64,000 bases of DNA, taken from DATMGU01 sp035555315 (lineage in GTDB: Bacteria > Pseudomonadota > Alphaproteobacteria > ATCC43930 > CGMCC-115725). Position 1 is the first letter of the stretch. The number at the start of each line of letters is the position of its first letter. The DNA lies in contig DATMGU010000117.1 of the NCBI GenBank assembly GCA_035555315.1, positions 1 to 64,000 of the forward strand, in the 5' to 3' direction. The notes beneath the pieces were generated by a model. It was not told the origin of the DNA. It saw only the letters and a program-made list of their open reading frames with translations, and made no database searches. A program made the translations under genes and the position numbers. Of this stretch, positions 22,778-32,532 are shown in pieces.

Positions 22778-25357
22778 ATGGTTGTTGTGGCGGCTCCGGC
22801 GCGGTCGGCTGGATCGACGTCGATCTGGCTCCAAGCTATCCGGCTCACCCGGCGCGAGTTGCGTGCCGAACTGTGGCGTGGGCTCAAGGGCTTTCGCATC
22901 TTCCTCGCCTGCCTGGCTCTGGGCGTCGCCGCGATCGCCGGTGTCGGGTCGGTCTCCGCCTCCATCCTGGCGGGGTTGGCGGCCGATGCGCGCGGCATCC
23001 TCGGCGGCGATTTGGAATTCGCCTTGGTGCAGCGCGCCGCGACCCCGGCGGAACGCGCGGTGCTCGACCGTTTCGGCATCGTGTCGGAGGCGCGCAGCCT
23101 GCGCGGCATGCTGCGCCGGATCGACGGCGATCGGCGCACCCTGGTCGAACTCAAGGCGGTCGACGGCGCCTATCCGCTCTATGGCGCCGTGACCTTGCAG
23201 CCCGACCAGGGCTTGGCGGCGGCTCTGGCGCCGGATGCCGGCGGCACGCCCGGCGTGGCGGTCGATCCCTTGGTGCTCGACCGCTTGGCGCTGAAGCTGG
23301 GCGATCGGGTGCAGTTGGGCGATGCGGTATTGCGCGTGGCCGCGACCCTGCTGCGCGAGCCGGATAGTGCCGGCAACCCGTTCTCGCTCGGGCCGCCGGT
23401 ACTGGTGCCGCTCTCGGCGCTGCCCTCGACCGGCCTTATGCAACCGGGCAGTCTTTCGACCACGCTCTATCGCCTGCGCCTGCCGCCGAGCGGCGATGTC
23501 GCGGCGGCGCGGGCGGAGATCGAGCGGGCGACACCCGATGCCGGCTGGCGGGTCCGCGATTTCACCAATGCCGCACCGTCCATCCAGCAATTCATCGATC
23601 GGACGTCGATGTTCCTGACCCTGGTCGGCCTCACGGCCTTGCTCGTCGGCGGCGTCGGTGTCGGCAATGCGGTGAGCAGCTATCTGGGCGGCAAGACCGG
23701 GACGATCGCGACCCTGAAATGCCTCGGCGCCTCGGGCCGGCTGATCTTCACGGTCTATCTGATGCAGATTCTGGTGCTGGCGACGCTCGGGATCGCGATC
23801 GGCCTGGCATTGGGGGCGGTGGCACCTTATGCGGTGGTGGCGCTGTTCGCCGACAAGCTGCCGGTCGCGGCCCGGCTGGGGCTCTATCCCGCACCCTTGG
23901 CGCTGGCTACGGCGTTCGGATTGCTGACAGCGCTGGTGTTCTCGCTCTGGCCCTTGGCGCGGGCGCGCGATGTGCCGGCGGCGGCTTTGTTTCGGGCGCT
24001 GATCGTGGCGATCCGCCGCTGGCCACGATGGCCCGACATGGCGGTGGTCGGCGGGCTGGCGTTGGGGCTGGCGGCGCTCGCCGTCGCCAGCGCCGCCGAT
24101 CGGCGCTTGGCTTTCTGGTTCGTGCTGGGGGCGCTCGTGGCGCTCGGCGCGTTTCGGCTGGCCGGGGCGGCGGTCATGGCGCTGGCCCGGGCAGTGCCCC
24201 GCCAGCGCTCACCCACGCTGCGGCTCGCCATCGCCAACCTGCATCGACCGGGGGCGCCAACGCCCAGCGTGGTGCTGTCGCTCGGTCTCGGCCTCACCGT
24301 CTTCGTCGCCATCGCCCTCATCCAGGGCAATCTGTCGCTGCAGGTCGCCGAGCGACTTCCAGCGATGGCGCCGTCCTATTTCTTCATCGATATCCAGGTC
24401 GATCAAGCGGCCGATTTCGATCGCACGGTGCACGCCGTGCCCGGTGTCGATGCGCTGGAACGGGTTCCCAGCCTGCGTGCCCGGATCACCCGGTTGAACG
24501 GCGTGCCGGCCGAAACCGCGCCGATCGCCGCCGATACGCGCTGGTCGGTGCGCGGCGATCGGGGCCTCACCTACGCCGCCGCCCTGCCGAGGGGCTCGAC
24601 GATCGTCGCCGGCACTTGGTGGCCGGCGGATTATCAGGGACCGCCGCTGGCCTCGCTCGATGCCGAGCTTGCCAAGGGCTTGGGCCTCGGGTTGGGCGAC
24701 ACCATCAGCTTCAACGTGCTGGGCCGCGAGATTACCGCCAAGATCGCCAATCTGCGGCGGATCGAATGGAACACGCTCGGCATCAATTTCTTCACCGTCT
24801 TCGCCCCGGGCACGCTGGAGGCGGCACCGCAGACCTTCATCGCGACGGCGCATGCGACCAGCCCGGCGGCCGAGATCGCCTTGGAACGGGCGGTCACCGA
24901 CCGTTTCCCGAATGTCTCGGCGATCCGGGTGAAGGATGCGCTGGACACGGTCGGTCGCGTGCTCGGCAACATGGCCGACGCGGTGCGCCTGACCGCGGCG
25001 ATCACCCTCGTCACCGGCATTCTCGTTCTGTCCGGCGCGCTCGCCGCGGGCCATCGCCGGCGGGTCTACGATACGGTGGTGCTGAAGGTGCTGGGTGCCA
25101 CCCGTGCCATGGTCGCGCGCACCTTCCTCATCGAATACGGCTTGCTGGGCCTGGTGACGGCGACGATATCCGGCGGCCTCGGCACGCTTGCCGGCTGGCT
25201 GATCGTGACGCGCCTGATGCGGGCGGAATGGGTATTCCTTCCGGGCACCGTGCTGCTGACCGCCGGAATCAGCACGCTGCTAACCCTGGCGATCGGCTTT
25301 GCCGGTACCTGGCGAGCGCTCGGCGTCAAAGCGGCGGGCGAACTGCGCAATGAGTGA
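22778..25357 (+). CDS. ybbP: FtsX-like ABC transporter permease (YbbP-like)
   Basis: An 859-residue membrane protein with the YbbP layout: N-terminal helix, a large periplasmic domain, a first FtsX block (about 270-400), middle helices, a second periplasmic domain and a C-terminal FtsX block. Both FtsX blocks show the KxLGAS/T motif (LKCLGASGRLIFTVY and LKVLGATRAMVARTF). It should form a mechanotransmission-type complex with the preceding ATPase, probably acting on envelope lipids or proteins; the substrate is unknown. Confidence 0.9.
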   Translation: MVVVAAPARSAGSTSIWLQAIRLTRRELRAELWRGLKGFRIFLACLALGVAAIAGVGSVSASILAGLAADARGILGGDLEFALVQRAATPAERAVLDRFGIVSEARSLRGMLRRIDGDRRTLVELKAVDGAYPLYGAVTLQPDQGLAAALAPDAGGTPGVAVDPLVLDRLALKLGDRVQLGDAVLRVAATLLREPDSAGNPFSLGPPVLVPLSALPSTGLMQPGSLSTTLYRLRLPPSGDVAAARAEIERATPDAGWRVRDFTNAAPSIQQFIDRTSMFLTLVGLTALLVGGVGVGNAVSSYLGGKTGTIATLKCLGASGRLIFTVYLMQILVLATLGIAIGLALGAVAPYAVVALFADKLPVAARLGLYPAPLALATAFGLLTALVFSLWPLARARDVPAAALFRALIVAIRRWPRWPDMAVVGGLALGLAALAVASAADRRLAFWFVLGALVALGAFRLAGAAVMALARAVPRQRSPTLRLAIANLHRPGAPTPSVVLSLGLGLTVFVAIALIQGNLSLQVAERLPAMAPSYFFIDIQVDQAADFDRTVHAVPGVDALERVPSLRARITRLNGVPAETAPIAADTRWSVRGDRGLTYAAALPRGSTIVAGTWWPADYQGPPLASLDAELAKGLGLGLGDTISFNVLGREITAKIANLRRIEWNTLGINFFTVFAPGTLEAAPQTFIATAHATSPAAEIALERAVTDRFPNVSAIRVKDALDTVGRVLGNMADAVRLTAAITLVTGILVLSGALAAGHRRRVYDTVVLKVLGATRAMVARTFLIEYGLLGLVTATISGGLGTLAGWLIVTRLMRAEWVFLPGTVLLTAGISTLLTLAIGFAGTWRALGVKAAGELRNE

Positions 25358-25427
25358 TACGGGTGAAAGAGGGTCGGCGGGTAATCGGGGCGGTGGTTAA
25401 ATTGCTGTAACCTTCAGGAACCGCTTA

Positions 25428-25457
25428 TTGAAACACCTTGTCCTGTGCCAATATCCT
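25428..25457 (+). promoter_or_regulatory. Sigma70-like promoter of the Bax inhibitor-1 gene
   Basis: TTGAAA (25428-25433), an 18-nt spacer and TATCCT (25452-25457), 40 bp before the ATG at 25497. Confidence 0.5.
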
Positions 25458-25496
25458 GCGCATAGGTTAATCCCTAGAACGTTGAGGGTGAGAAAA

Positions 25497-26219
25497 ATGG
25501 CATATGGTTCGCAAAATCCGTGGTCGGTGAACCGCGGTGCCGCTGCGTCCCAGGCCGACATCGACCAGGGCCTGCGGCAGTACATGCTGCGGGTCTACAA
25601 TTACATGGCGTCGGGCCTGGCGCTGACCGGTGTCGTATCGTGGCTGGCCTATTCCACCGGCTTCTACGCGTCGATCGCCGGCACGCCGCTGATGTGGATC
25701 GTGATGCTGGCGCCGATCGCCCTGGTGTTCTTCTTCAGCTTTAAGCTGAACAGCATGAGCTTCGGCACCGCGCAAACGGTGTTCTGGCTCTATGCGGGGC
25801 TGATGGGCCTGTCGCTCGCCGGCATCTTCCAGGTCTATACCGGCGCCAGTATCGCGCGGGTGTTCTTCATCACCGCCGGTACTTTCGCGGGCACCAGCTT
25901 GTGGGGCTACACGACCAAGACCGACCTCACCCGCATGGGCTCGTTCATGATGATGGGCCTGATCGGCATCGTCATCGCCAGCCTGGTGAATATCTTCCTG
26001 GCCTCGCCCGCCGTGTACTTCGCGATCTCGATCATCGGTGTCGTCGTGTTCGTTGGCCTCACCGCCTATGACACGCAGAAGATCCGCGAAATGTATCTCG
26101 AGAGCGATTTCGCCGATGTCATGGGCAAGAAGGCTTTGATGGGTGCGCTCACGCTCTATCTGGACTTCGTCAACCTGTTCCTGATGCTGCTGCGCTTCTT
26201 CGGCGATCGCCGCAACTAA
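25497..26219 (+). CDS. Bax inhibitor-1/YccA family membrane protein
   Basis: A 240-residue inner-membrane protein with seven hydrophobic segments. The BI-1 pattern is clear: YNYMASGLALTGVVSW, GLSLAGIF, ITAGTFAGTSLWGYTTK, GLTAYDTQKIREMY and a terminal LYLDFVNLFLMLLRFFG. Homologues include YccA, which binds FtsH, and pH-sensitive Ca2+ leak channels. GAGGGTGAG precedes the ATG. It has its own promoter and a strong terminator, so it is a monocistronic unit. Confidence 0.93.
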   Translation: MAYGSQNPWSVNRGAAASQADIDQGLRQYMLRVYNYMASGLALTGVVSWLAYSTGFYASIAGTPLMWIVMLAPIALVFFFSFKLNSMSFGTAQTVFWLYAGLMGLSLAGIFQVYTGASIARVFFITAGTFAGTSLWGYTTKTDLTRMGSFMMMGLIGIVIASLVNIFLASPAVYFAISIIGVVVFVGLTAYDTQKIREMYLESDFADVMGKKALMGALTLYLDFVNLFLMLLRFFGDRRN

Positions 26220-26242
26220 GCGGCTCGCTCAGCGCCAAACGG

Positions 26243-26279
26243 AAACCGCCCGGAACGAGATGTTCCGGGCGGTTTTTTT
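26243..26279 (+). terminator. Strong intrinsic terminator after the Bax inhibitor-1 gene
   Basis: A 13-bp perfect stem (26244-26256 with 26262-26274), loop GAGAT, and a run of seven T beginning in the stem's right end. Confidence 0.92.
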
Positions 26280-26300
26280 GTGCCTGCTTTTCGGGGTGGA

Positions 26301-26501
26301 TCAGACTGGTTCGTACATCCTGCGGTCGCTCAAGACTTGCGACGACAACGTCTTAAGATCCGTGCGTGAGCCCACACGGCGTAGTCGGGCATGCGGAATA
26401 TCCTCACCGGGCAACGCCGCGATTCCGACCACTTCCCATGTGCTAAAGCTACTGCCGATGGGACGAAACCGGCGGCCGATCAGATCGTCGATCGCTTCCA
26501 T
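26301..26501 (-). CDS. Small hypothetical protein
   Basis: A 66-residue protein (MEAIDDLIGRRFRPIGSSFS... to ...LSDRRMYEPV). The pattern TWEVVGIA, PHARLRRV, KTLSSQVLSDRRMY resembles short conserved alphaproteobacterial proteins, which is why I regard it as real. ATG 26501 has AGGAG 9 nt upstream; the frame is open to 26645, so a longer form of 114 residues is possible. Function unknown. Confidence 0.5.
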   Translation of the reverse strand: MEAIDDLIGRRFRPIGSSFSTWEVVGIAALPGEDIPHARLRRVGSRTDLKTLSSQVLSDRRMYEPV

Positions 26502-26795
26502 GGGCGTACGCTCCTGTGCAAACTGGGCTTGCTTGTCGGCGAAATACCGTACAGCAGGGCTATAACGGCGGAGCACCCGGTTTCGTTCCGGTCTCTTGAA
26601 AATATCCCTGCCCCTTAAAAATATTCGCGCACTTCCATCGGCCATCCCGAGATAACGCCGCTCGGTTTACCGGTCCTTATGGAATTTCAGCGCTTAGTCG
26701 GGGTATCGCGCCTGTTGGCGGGTGCCGGGTTTTCGGCATCCGCGGCAGGCGACCATCGGGTCGGATCGGCCCTTGGATGATCGGTGTAGCGTTCA

Positions 26796-28547
26796 ATGCC
26801 AGTGTCCGGCGGATTTTCTATGGTGCCTGCCCACCTCGATAGCTTCGGCGGGGCCGCGATGATCGTGGATCGTGCCGGCGGTATCGTGCCGCAAAACGCG
26901 GCGGCGACCGAACTGCTGCCCACCTTCAATCCCATGCAACTCAGCGAACTCGCCGCGGTGGCACGGCGGGTATCCGATACCCGTGGCGTCGAGACCAAGC
27001 GGCTCAGCGCCTTCGCGCTCGACCCGTTGATCAATGTCATGGTGCTGCCGCTCGCGGACGCGGATCGCGTACTGGTGCTGGCCGAAGCCCATCCGGCCGA
27101 GGCGGCGCTGCGCAGCGCGCTGGTCGAAAGCCGGCAGCGTTATCGGGATCTGGTCGAGGCATCGAGCGATTTCGTCTGGGAGACCGATCGTCTCGGCCGC
27201 TTCGTATTCATCTCCACCGATGGCGCGCTGGGCTACGATACCCGTGTCTTGATCGGCCGGCAGGCGACGGATTTTCTGGTCGATGCGTCGCCGACGCCGC
27301 TGCGCGTGTTCGATGCCCATGAGCCGGTGCTGCAGGTCGATGTCTGGCTGCAATGCGCCGACGGCCAGATCTCGTGCCAATCCATCACCGCTGTGCCGGT
27401 ATGCGACCAGGATGATGTCTGGTGCGGCGCGCGCGGTATGGCGCGCGACGTCACCGAGGCGCGCAACTCCGAACGCCATCAGCGTCAGCGCCATCTGAGC
27501 GATCGGCTGCTGACCTATTTGCGGGATACCATTCGCAACGAGATCCAGCCGGAAAAGACCCTGCCGGCGGCGCTGTCAGGCACCGGCCTGGCCATCGGCG
27601 CCGATGGCGGCCTGATCCTCAACGGCGATCCGAGCGTAATCCGCGTCCTGCCGGACCTCGCCGCCATGGACTCGGCCGAAGACGACATCGTGTGTTGGGG
27701 CGAGCCCTTGCCGGCCGAGGATCTCGCCGAGGTACAGGCCGCGTTGGCGGAACAGGGGTCGGTCGATCTCATGCGCTCCGACCTGCAGGTCATCGGTCAC
27801 GTCACGGAATATGCCGGGGATGGCCGGTCCCGACTGAATGGTGCCGTGGTGTTCTGGCGCCGTCTCGACGCCGGCGGCTTCGGCGACGGCGATCGCGCCG
27901 TGCTGTCGGAGGTCGCGGGGCAAATCGGCGTGGCACTGGCCCAGCTCGGCCATCACCGCCAGATCGTCACCCTGTCGAACACCGATGGGCTGACCGGATT
28001 GCTGAACCGCCGGGCGTTCTTCGCCGAACTGCAGCGGCGCTTGTCCCGGCTGGCGCAATCCGCCGTCCCGGCAGCGCTGGTCTATGCCGATATCAACAAT
28101 CTCAAATCCCTGAACGATCTCGCCGGCCATGTGGCGGGCGACCAGGCGATCCTGATGCTGGCGGATCTGTTGCGGGCGGGTACCCGCTCCGGCGATCTGA
28201 TCGCGCGCATCGGCGGCGACGAGTTCGTCTTGTGGCTGGAAGGTGTCGGCGATGGGTCGGTCGAGGCACGCGCCCGGCTGCTGCTGCGCCAGACGGCCGG
28301 CCTGCGCGTCCTGACGGTGGCACCGGAACGGCCGGTCGGCGTCTCGCTGGGCTTGGCCGTCTACGATCCCGCCAGGCCCGAGGCGCTCGACCGGTTGGTC
28401 GCTCGGGCCGATCAGGCGATGTACCGGGCAAAGCACACGCCGGATCTCGACTTCGCCATCGCCGACGACACCGAACCCTTGGATTCCCTGGAAGCATCCT
28501 CACCATCGGCCGTGGCGGACATGCATGAGAGCCTGGTGACGTCATGA
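26796..28547 (+). CDS. PAS-GGDEF diguanylate cyclase
   Basis: A 583-residue cytoplasmic signalling protein. An N-terminal PAS-like segment (about 15-95) is followed by a PAS domain (about 112-225, RYRDLVEASSDFVWETD), a GAF-like spacer, and a GGDEF domain (about 385-555) with the intact active-site loop GGDEF (473-477). It should make cyclic di-GMP. No EAL domain and no membrane helix are present. The last codons overlap the next gene by 4 bp (ATGA), so the two are coupled. ATG 26820 is a possible alternative start. Confidence 0.9.
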   Translation: MPVSGGFSMVPAHLDSFGGAAMIVDRAGGIVPQNAAATELLPTFNPMQLSELAAVARRVSDTRGVETKRLSAFALDPLINVMVLPLADADRVLVLAEAHPAEAALRSALVESRQRYRDLVEASSDFVWETDRLGRFVFISTDGALGYDTRVLIGRQATDFLVDASPTPLRVFDAHEPVLQVDVWLQCADGQISCQSITAVPVCDQDDVWCGARGMARDVTEARNSERHQRQRHLSDRLLTYLRDTIRNEIQPEKTLPAALSGTGLAIGADGGLILNGDPSVIRVLPDLAAMDSAEDDIVCWGEPLPAEDLAEVQAALAEQGSVDLMRSDLQVIGHVTEYAGDGRSRLNGAVVFWRRLDAGGFGDGDRAVLSEVAGQIGVALAQLGHHRQIVTLSNTDGLTGLLNRRAFFAELQRRLSRLAQSAVPAALVYADINNLKSLNDLAGHVAGDQAILMLADLLRAGTRSGDLIARIGGDEFVLWLEGVGDGSVEARARLLLRQTAGLRVLTVAPERPVGVSLGLAVYDPARPEALDRLVARADQAMYRAKHTPDLDFAIADDTEPLDSLEASSPSAVADMHESLVTS

Positions 28548-29869
28548 TCGGGCTGCTGCAGCGGGTATTGCGCGGTGGGTGGTCAGCACCGGTCGATTAC
28601 GAGGAATCGAAGCGTCTGGCGGCCAGCCGCGACCCGGCCGACCGGCGCGACATCGCCGAACGCACCGGCGCTCGCCCCGAGGTGCTGTATTACCTCGCCT
28701 CCGATCCCGATCCCAGCGTGCGCATCGCGGTTGCGTCGAACGAGGCGTCACCGGTCCAGGCGGACCTTATCCTGGCGGCCGACGCGGACGAGGCCGTCCG
28801 TCGGGATCTGGCCCGCAAGATCGGCGAACTGGCCCCGGGGTTGACCGCCGGCGAAACCGATCGGCTCCGCCGGCTGACCTATGAGGTGCTGGAGCGGCTG
28901 GTGCAGGATCAGGCCGTCAAGGTTCGCCAGATCCTAGCCGAGGCACTGAAGGACAAGGCGGACGCCGCGCCGGAAATCATGCGGCGTTTGGCGCGGGACT
29001 GCGAAGACGTCGTCGCGATGCCCGTGCTGCAATATTCGCCGGTACTGACCGACGACGACCTGCTCGACATCCTGCGAACCCTGCCGTCGCCGAGTGCGGC
29101 GCGGGCGATCGCCGGCCGCGAGCATCTGGGCAGCCGGGTCAGCCATGCAATCGGTCAGGGTTTCGAGGACGAAGTGGTGGCGACGCTGCTGAGCAATTCC
29201 AGCGCGCAGATCCGGGAAGAGACGCTCGACATGCTGGTGGCGCATGCGCCGGCGGTACGCAGTTGGCATCGGCCGCTCGTCATGCGGCCCGTGCTGTCGT
29301 CCAACGCCGTGCTGAAGCTCGCCCGGTTCGTCGCGACCAACCTGTTGGATCGGTTGCGCGATCGCCGCGACCTCGATCCTGAAACCATGCGGCAGGTCAG
29401 CGACGTCGTGATGCGGCGGCTGGAGCAGGAGGCACCCACGGCTGTCACCGCGGCGGCACCGAAGCTCCCGCCCAAGGGGGATGGGCCGACCGCCGACGAG
29501 TTGGCGCTGGTCGAGGTGCGCAAGCTCGCCGCCGCCGGCAAGCTCGATGAACGACGAGTGCTCGACGGGTTGGCCAGTAACGACCGGTTCTTCGTGCGCG
29601 CGGCCTTGGTACAGCGGGCTGGGCTCTCCTTCGCCGTCGTCGACAAGGTGCTGTCCTCGCAGAGCCCGAAAGGTGTTACCGCGCTTGCCTGGAAGGCGCG
29701 GCTGGGCATGCGCACCGCGGTGAAGTTGCAGACCATCCTCGCGCATATCCCGCCGGCGAGCATCTTGAAGCCGACCGCCACCGACGGTTTTCCGCTGAAT
29801 GCCGAGGCGCTCGCCTGGCAGCTCGATTTCTTCAGCCAGATGGTCGCCGAAAGCGGCGCGAGGCCTTAA
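28544..29869 (+). CDS. DUF2336 domain-containing protein
   Basis: A 441-residue protein made mostly of alpha-helical HEAT-like repeats, with the DUF2336 pattern (ASRDPADRRDIAE, LYYLASDPDPSVRIAVASNEASPVQAD, ILAADADEAVRRDLARKI). DUF2336 proteins are common in alphaproteobacteria and often sit beside signalling genes. Translational coupling to the diguanylate cyclase suggests a role in the same c-di-GMP pathway (inference). Its end overlaps the stop of the convergent ABC ATPase gene by 4 bp. Confidence 0.85.
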   Translation: MIGLLQRVLRGGWSAPVDYEESKRLAASRDPADRRDIAERTGARPEVLYYLASDPDPSVRIAVASNEASPVQADLILAADADEAVRRDLARKIGELAPGLTAGETDRLRRLTYEVLERLVQDQAVKVRQILAEALKDKADAAPEIMRRLARDCEDVVAMPVLQYSPVLTDDDLLDILRTLPSPSAARAIAGREHLGSRVSHAIGQGFEDEVVATLLSNSSAQIREETLDMLVAHAPAVRSWHRPLVMRPVLSSNAVLKLARFVATNLLDRLRDRRDLDPETMRQVSDVVMRRLEQEAPTAVTAAAPKLPPKGDGPTADELALVEVRKLAAAGKLDERRVLDGLASNDRFFVRAALVQRAGLSFAVVDKVLSSQSPKGVTALAWKARLGMRTAVKLQTILAHIPPASILKPTATDGFPLNAEALAWQLDFFSQMVAESGARP

Positions 29870-30669
29870 CGCGGTTGGACGTCTGGCGTCTGGATGAAGC
29901 GACTCAGGAATAGGCGCGTGCGGGGTTGCCGGGGATTGCCGATGACATCCTCCGGCTTGCCCTGTTCGATGATGCGCCCGTCATCCATGAACACGACCCT
30001 ATCGGCCGCATCCCTGGCAAAGCCGATCTCATGGGTGACCACGATCATGGTCAGCCCTTGCCCCGCGAGGTCGCGCATGGTGGTGAGCACTTCGCCGACG
30101 AGTTCCGGGTCGAGGGCCGAGGTCGGCTCGTCGAACAGCATGAGCTGCGGCCTGATCGCCAGGGCCCGGGCGATCGCCACGCGCTGTTGCTGACCGCCGG
30201 ATAATTGCCGTGGGAAGGCGGCGGCCTTCTCGGCCAGCCCGACCTTGGTCAGCAGTTCCAGGGCATGGCACCTGGCCTCGCCGGGGCTCTGGCCGTGGAT
30301 CCCGATCGGCGCTTCGACGATGTTCTCCAGCACCGTCATATGCGGATAGAGGTTGAACTGCTGGAACACCATCCCGATGCGGCTGCGCTGCCGCGCCGTC
30401 GCGCGCGCCGACAGCTTGCGGAGGCGTCCGCCGCGCAGCTCGTAGCCAATCTGCTCGTCGCCGAGACGGATCGAGCCGCGATCCATCTCCTCAAGGTGAT
30501 TGATGCACCGCAGAAAGGTGGATTTGCCGGATCCGGAAGGGCCGAGGATGACGACCACCTCGCCGGCCTGGACGTCGAGGTCGATGCCTTTGAGCACCTC
30601 GTTGGCACCATAGGATTTGTGGACGCCCCTCGCTCTGACCAAGGGTGCTCCGGCCAAGCTCGTCGTCAC
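29866..30669 (-). CDS. Polar amino acid-type ABC transporter ATP-binding protein
   Basis: A 267-residue ATPase of the GlnQ/HisP class: Walker A GPSGSGKS, signature LSGGQQQRVAIARAL, Walker B LMLFDEPTSALDPEL and H-loop VVTHEIGFARDAADRVVFMDDG. The start is GTG 30669, overlapping the permease stop (GTGA). The reading frame is open far upstream, but that part only shadows the permease gene. Confidence 0.92.
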   Translation of the reverse strand: MTTSLAGAPLVRARGVHKSYGANEVLKGIDLDVQAGEVVVILGPSGSGKSTFLRCINHLEEMDRGSIRLGDEQIGYELRGGRLRKLSARATARQRSRIGMVFQQFNLYPHMTVLENIVEAPIGIHGQSPGEARCHALELLTKVGLAEKAAAFPRQLSGGQQQRVAIARALAIRPQLMLFDEPTSALDPELVGEVLTTMRDLAGQGLTMIVVTHEIGFARDAADRVVFMDDGRIIEQGKPEDVIGNPRQPRTRLFLSRFIQTPDVQPR

Positions 30670-31610
30670 CGCGCCTCTCCCACATTGGCGACCGGTGACC
30701 GGACGGCGCCCGCCTTCCCTGGCCGGGCACTTCTCTGGCCCCGCCCGTAATAGCGCTCGATGGCGGATTGGCCGGCATTGAGGATCGAGGTGATGAGCAG
30801 GTACCAGAGGACCGACACCATCAGCAGCGGAACAACCTCGAAGGTGCGGTTGTAGACGGCTTGGACCGAGTAGAGCAGATCCCCCATCGCGATCACGCTG
30901 ACGAGGGAGGTCGCCTTGATCATGCTGATGAGCTGATTGCCTGTCGGCGGGACGATCGACCGCATGGCCTGGGGGATGATGATGCGGCGTAGCGCCCGGG
31001 CGCGCGTCATGCCGAAGGCCTCCGCGGTCTCGTATTGCCCACGATCCACCGAGAGCAGCCCGCCCCGGATGATCTCCGCCATATAGGCTGCTTCGTTCAG
31101 TGCCAGGCCGGCGAAGGCCGCCGTCAGCGGGGTGATGAGGTCGTTCGTCTTCCAGGTCGCGAGCGTCGGCCCGAACGGGATGCCGATCGAGAGGGCCGGG
31201 AAAAGCAGCGAGAGATTGTACCAGAAGATGAGCTGCACCAGCAGCGGCGTGCCGCGAAAGATCCAGATGTAGAGGCCCGAAAGGGTTCTTGGCAGGCGGT
31301 TGTCCGACAAGCGTGCCACGGCGAGCAGCAGGCCGAGGGCGACGCCGATCAGCATCGATACGAGGGTGAGGCCGAGGGTGACCGAGAGGCCGCGCAGGAT
31401 CGACGGCGCGGTGAACCACTGGGCCACCACGCCCCACTCGAAATTCTTGTTATGGGCGACCGCCCAGCCGAGGTAGAGCGTCACCGCGAGCGTCGCGACC
31501 CAGAGCAGCCCCCGCCCATAGGCGACCGGCCGGCGCGCGGTGGCGACGTCGCGAAGACCGGCCTCCGCGAATTCGTCCAGGGGAGGCGCCGGGACTGCTC
31601 CGGCCGTCAC
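30666..31610 (-). CDS. Polar amino acid-type ABC transporter permease
   Basis: A 314-residue HisM/GlnP-type permease. The conserved EAA loop EAAYMAEIIRGGLLSVDRGQYETAEAFGM followed by IIIPQAMRSIVPPTGNQLISMIKATSL defines the family. About six membrane helices are visible. The GTG 31610 start overlaps the stop of the binding-protein gene by one base. A single permease gene suggests a homodimer in the membrane. Confidence 0.92.
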   Translation of the reverse strand: MTAGAVPAPPLDEFAEAGLRDVATARRPVAYGRGLLWVATLAVTLYLGWAVAHNKNFEWGVVAQWFTAPSILRGLSVTLGLTLVSMLIGVALGLLLAVARLSDNRLPRTLSGLYIWIFRGTPLLVQLIFWYNLSLLFPALSIGIPFGPTLATWKTNDLITPLTAAFAGLALNEAAYMAEIIRGGLLSVDRGQYETAEAFGMTRARALRRIIIPQAMRSIVPPTGNQLISMIKATSLVSVIAMGDLLYSVQAVYNRTFEVVPLLMVSVLWYLLITSILNAGQSAIERYYGRGQRSARPGKAGAVRSPVANVGEAR

Positions 31611-32506
31611 TAAGACTTCTTCCCCGACATGTTGATGCCCGGCGCTTTCAGCATGTTGGTATCGAGGCCCCATTTCTTCATGATCGCCGCGTAGGTGCCG
31701 TTCTCGAACAGCTTCCTATAGCCCTCCAGGATGACTTCGCCGAGGACGCTCCCCTTGGGGACCACGGTGCCCTGATAGAGATTGTCGAAGCCGTTCGCCT
31801 TGCCGACGCCGGCGAGTTCGAGCTGCCCCTTGGCCTGCTGAGCGAAGTAAGTCAGCGGTGCCTGGGACGAGAAGAAGGCGTCCGCCCGGTTCGACCGGAC
31901 GGCCAGGATCGAGGTGGCCTGATCGGGATAGGACTGGACCTCCAGCTTCGGCTTGCCCGCCGCCTCGCAGGTTTCGGCCTGTTTCTTGATCACGCGTTCG
32001 GCCGAGCCCGCGGCCATCACGGCGACTTTCGTCCCGCAGGCATCTTCAAGGGTCTTGATGCCGGTCGGATTGCCGGCCTGCACGGCGAAGACAACGTATT
32101 CCTGGACGAAGTCGACGAAGTCGTTGGCCTCCTCGCGCTCCGGGAAGTCGCCGATCGGTCCCTCTGCCATCTGGTACCGGCCGGCTTTGATCCCGCCCAG
32201 GATCGCCGATAGGCCGCTGACGGATTCATGGTGAATCTTGACGCCCAGAAGCTGTCCCAACGCGCTCGATAGATCGGCGCTCGCCCCCGTGACGGTGCGC
32301 GTGTCGCTGACGATCTCGTAGGGCGGGAAGGAGCCGCTGTTCACGGACACCAACTCGCCCGCATCGAGGATGTCCTTCGGCAGCTTCACCCGGAGCGCGC
32401 TGTCGACGCTCTGCTGCGGGATCGTCACGGGCTCCTGCGCCATCGCGGGACCGCCGCCGAGAAGCATCGCCAGAAGGGCGGCCTGCGCCAAGGTTCTCGT
32501 GGTCAT
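31610..32506 (-). CDS. ABC transporter substrate-binding protein (polar amino acid family)
   Basis: A 298-residue periplasmic binding protein with a cleaved-type signal peptide ending AMAQ (residues about 1-24). Family-3 features include ELVSVNSGSFPPYEIV, ALGQLLGVKIHHESVSG and YPDQATSILAVRSNRADAFFSS. It is the first gene of the SBP-permease-ATPase set. The ligand could be an amino acid or opine-like compound. ATG 32506 is chosen because it starts the signal peptide directly. Confidence 0.9.
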   Translation of the reverse strand: MTTRTLAQAALLAMLLGGGPAMAQEPVTIPQQSVDSALRVKLPKDILDAGELVSVNSGSFPPYEIVSDTRTVTGASADLSSALGQLLGVKIHHESVSGLSAILGGIKAGRYQMAEGPIGDFPEREEANDFVDFVQEYVVFAVQAGNPTGIKTLEDACGTKVAVMAAGSAERVIKKQAETCEAAGKPKLEVQSYPDQATSILAVRSNRADAFFSSQAPLTYFAQQAKGQLELAGVGKANGFDNLYQGTVVPKGSVLGEVILEGYRKLFENGTYAAIMKKWGLDTNMLKAPGINMSGKKS

Positions 32507-32532
32507 CACTGTCTTTCCCTCTTTCATGGTGA

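Noticed and set aside
29866..31437. One 523-residue fused permease-ATPase protein
   Set aside because: The upstream part is a shadow frame of the permease; the ATPase begins at GTG 30669 overlapping the permease stop.
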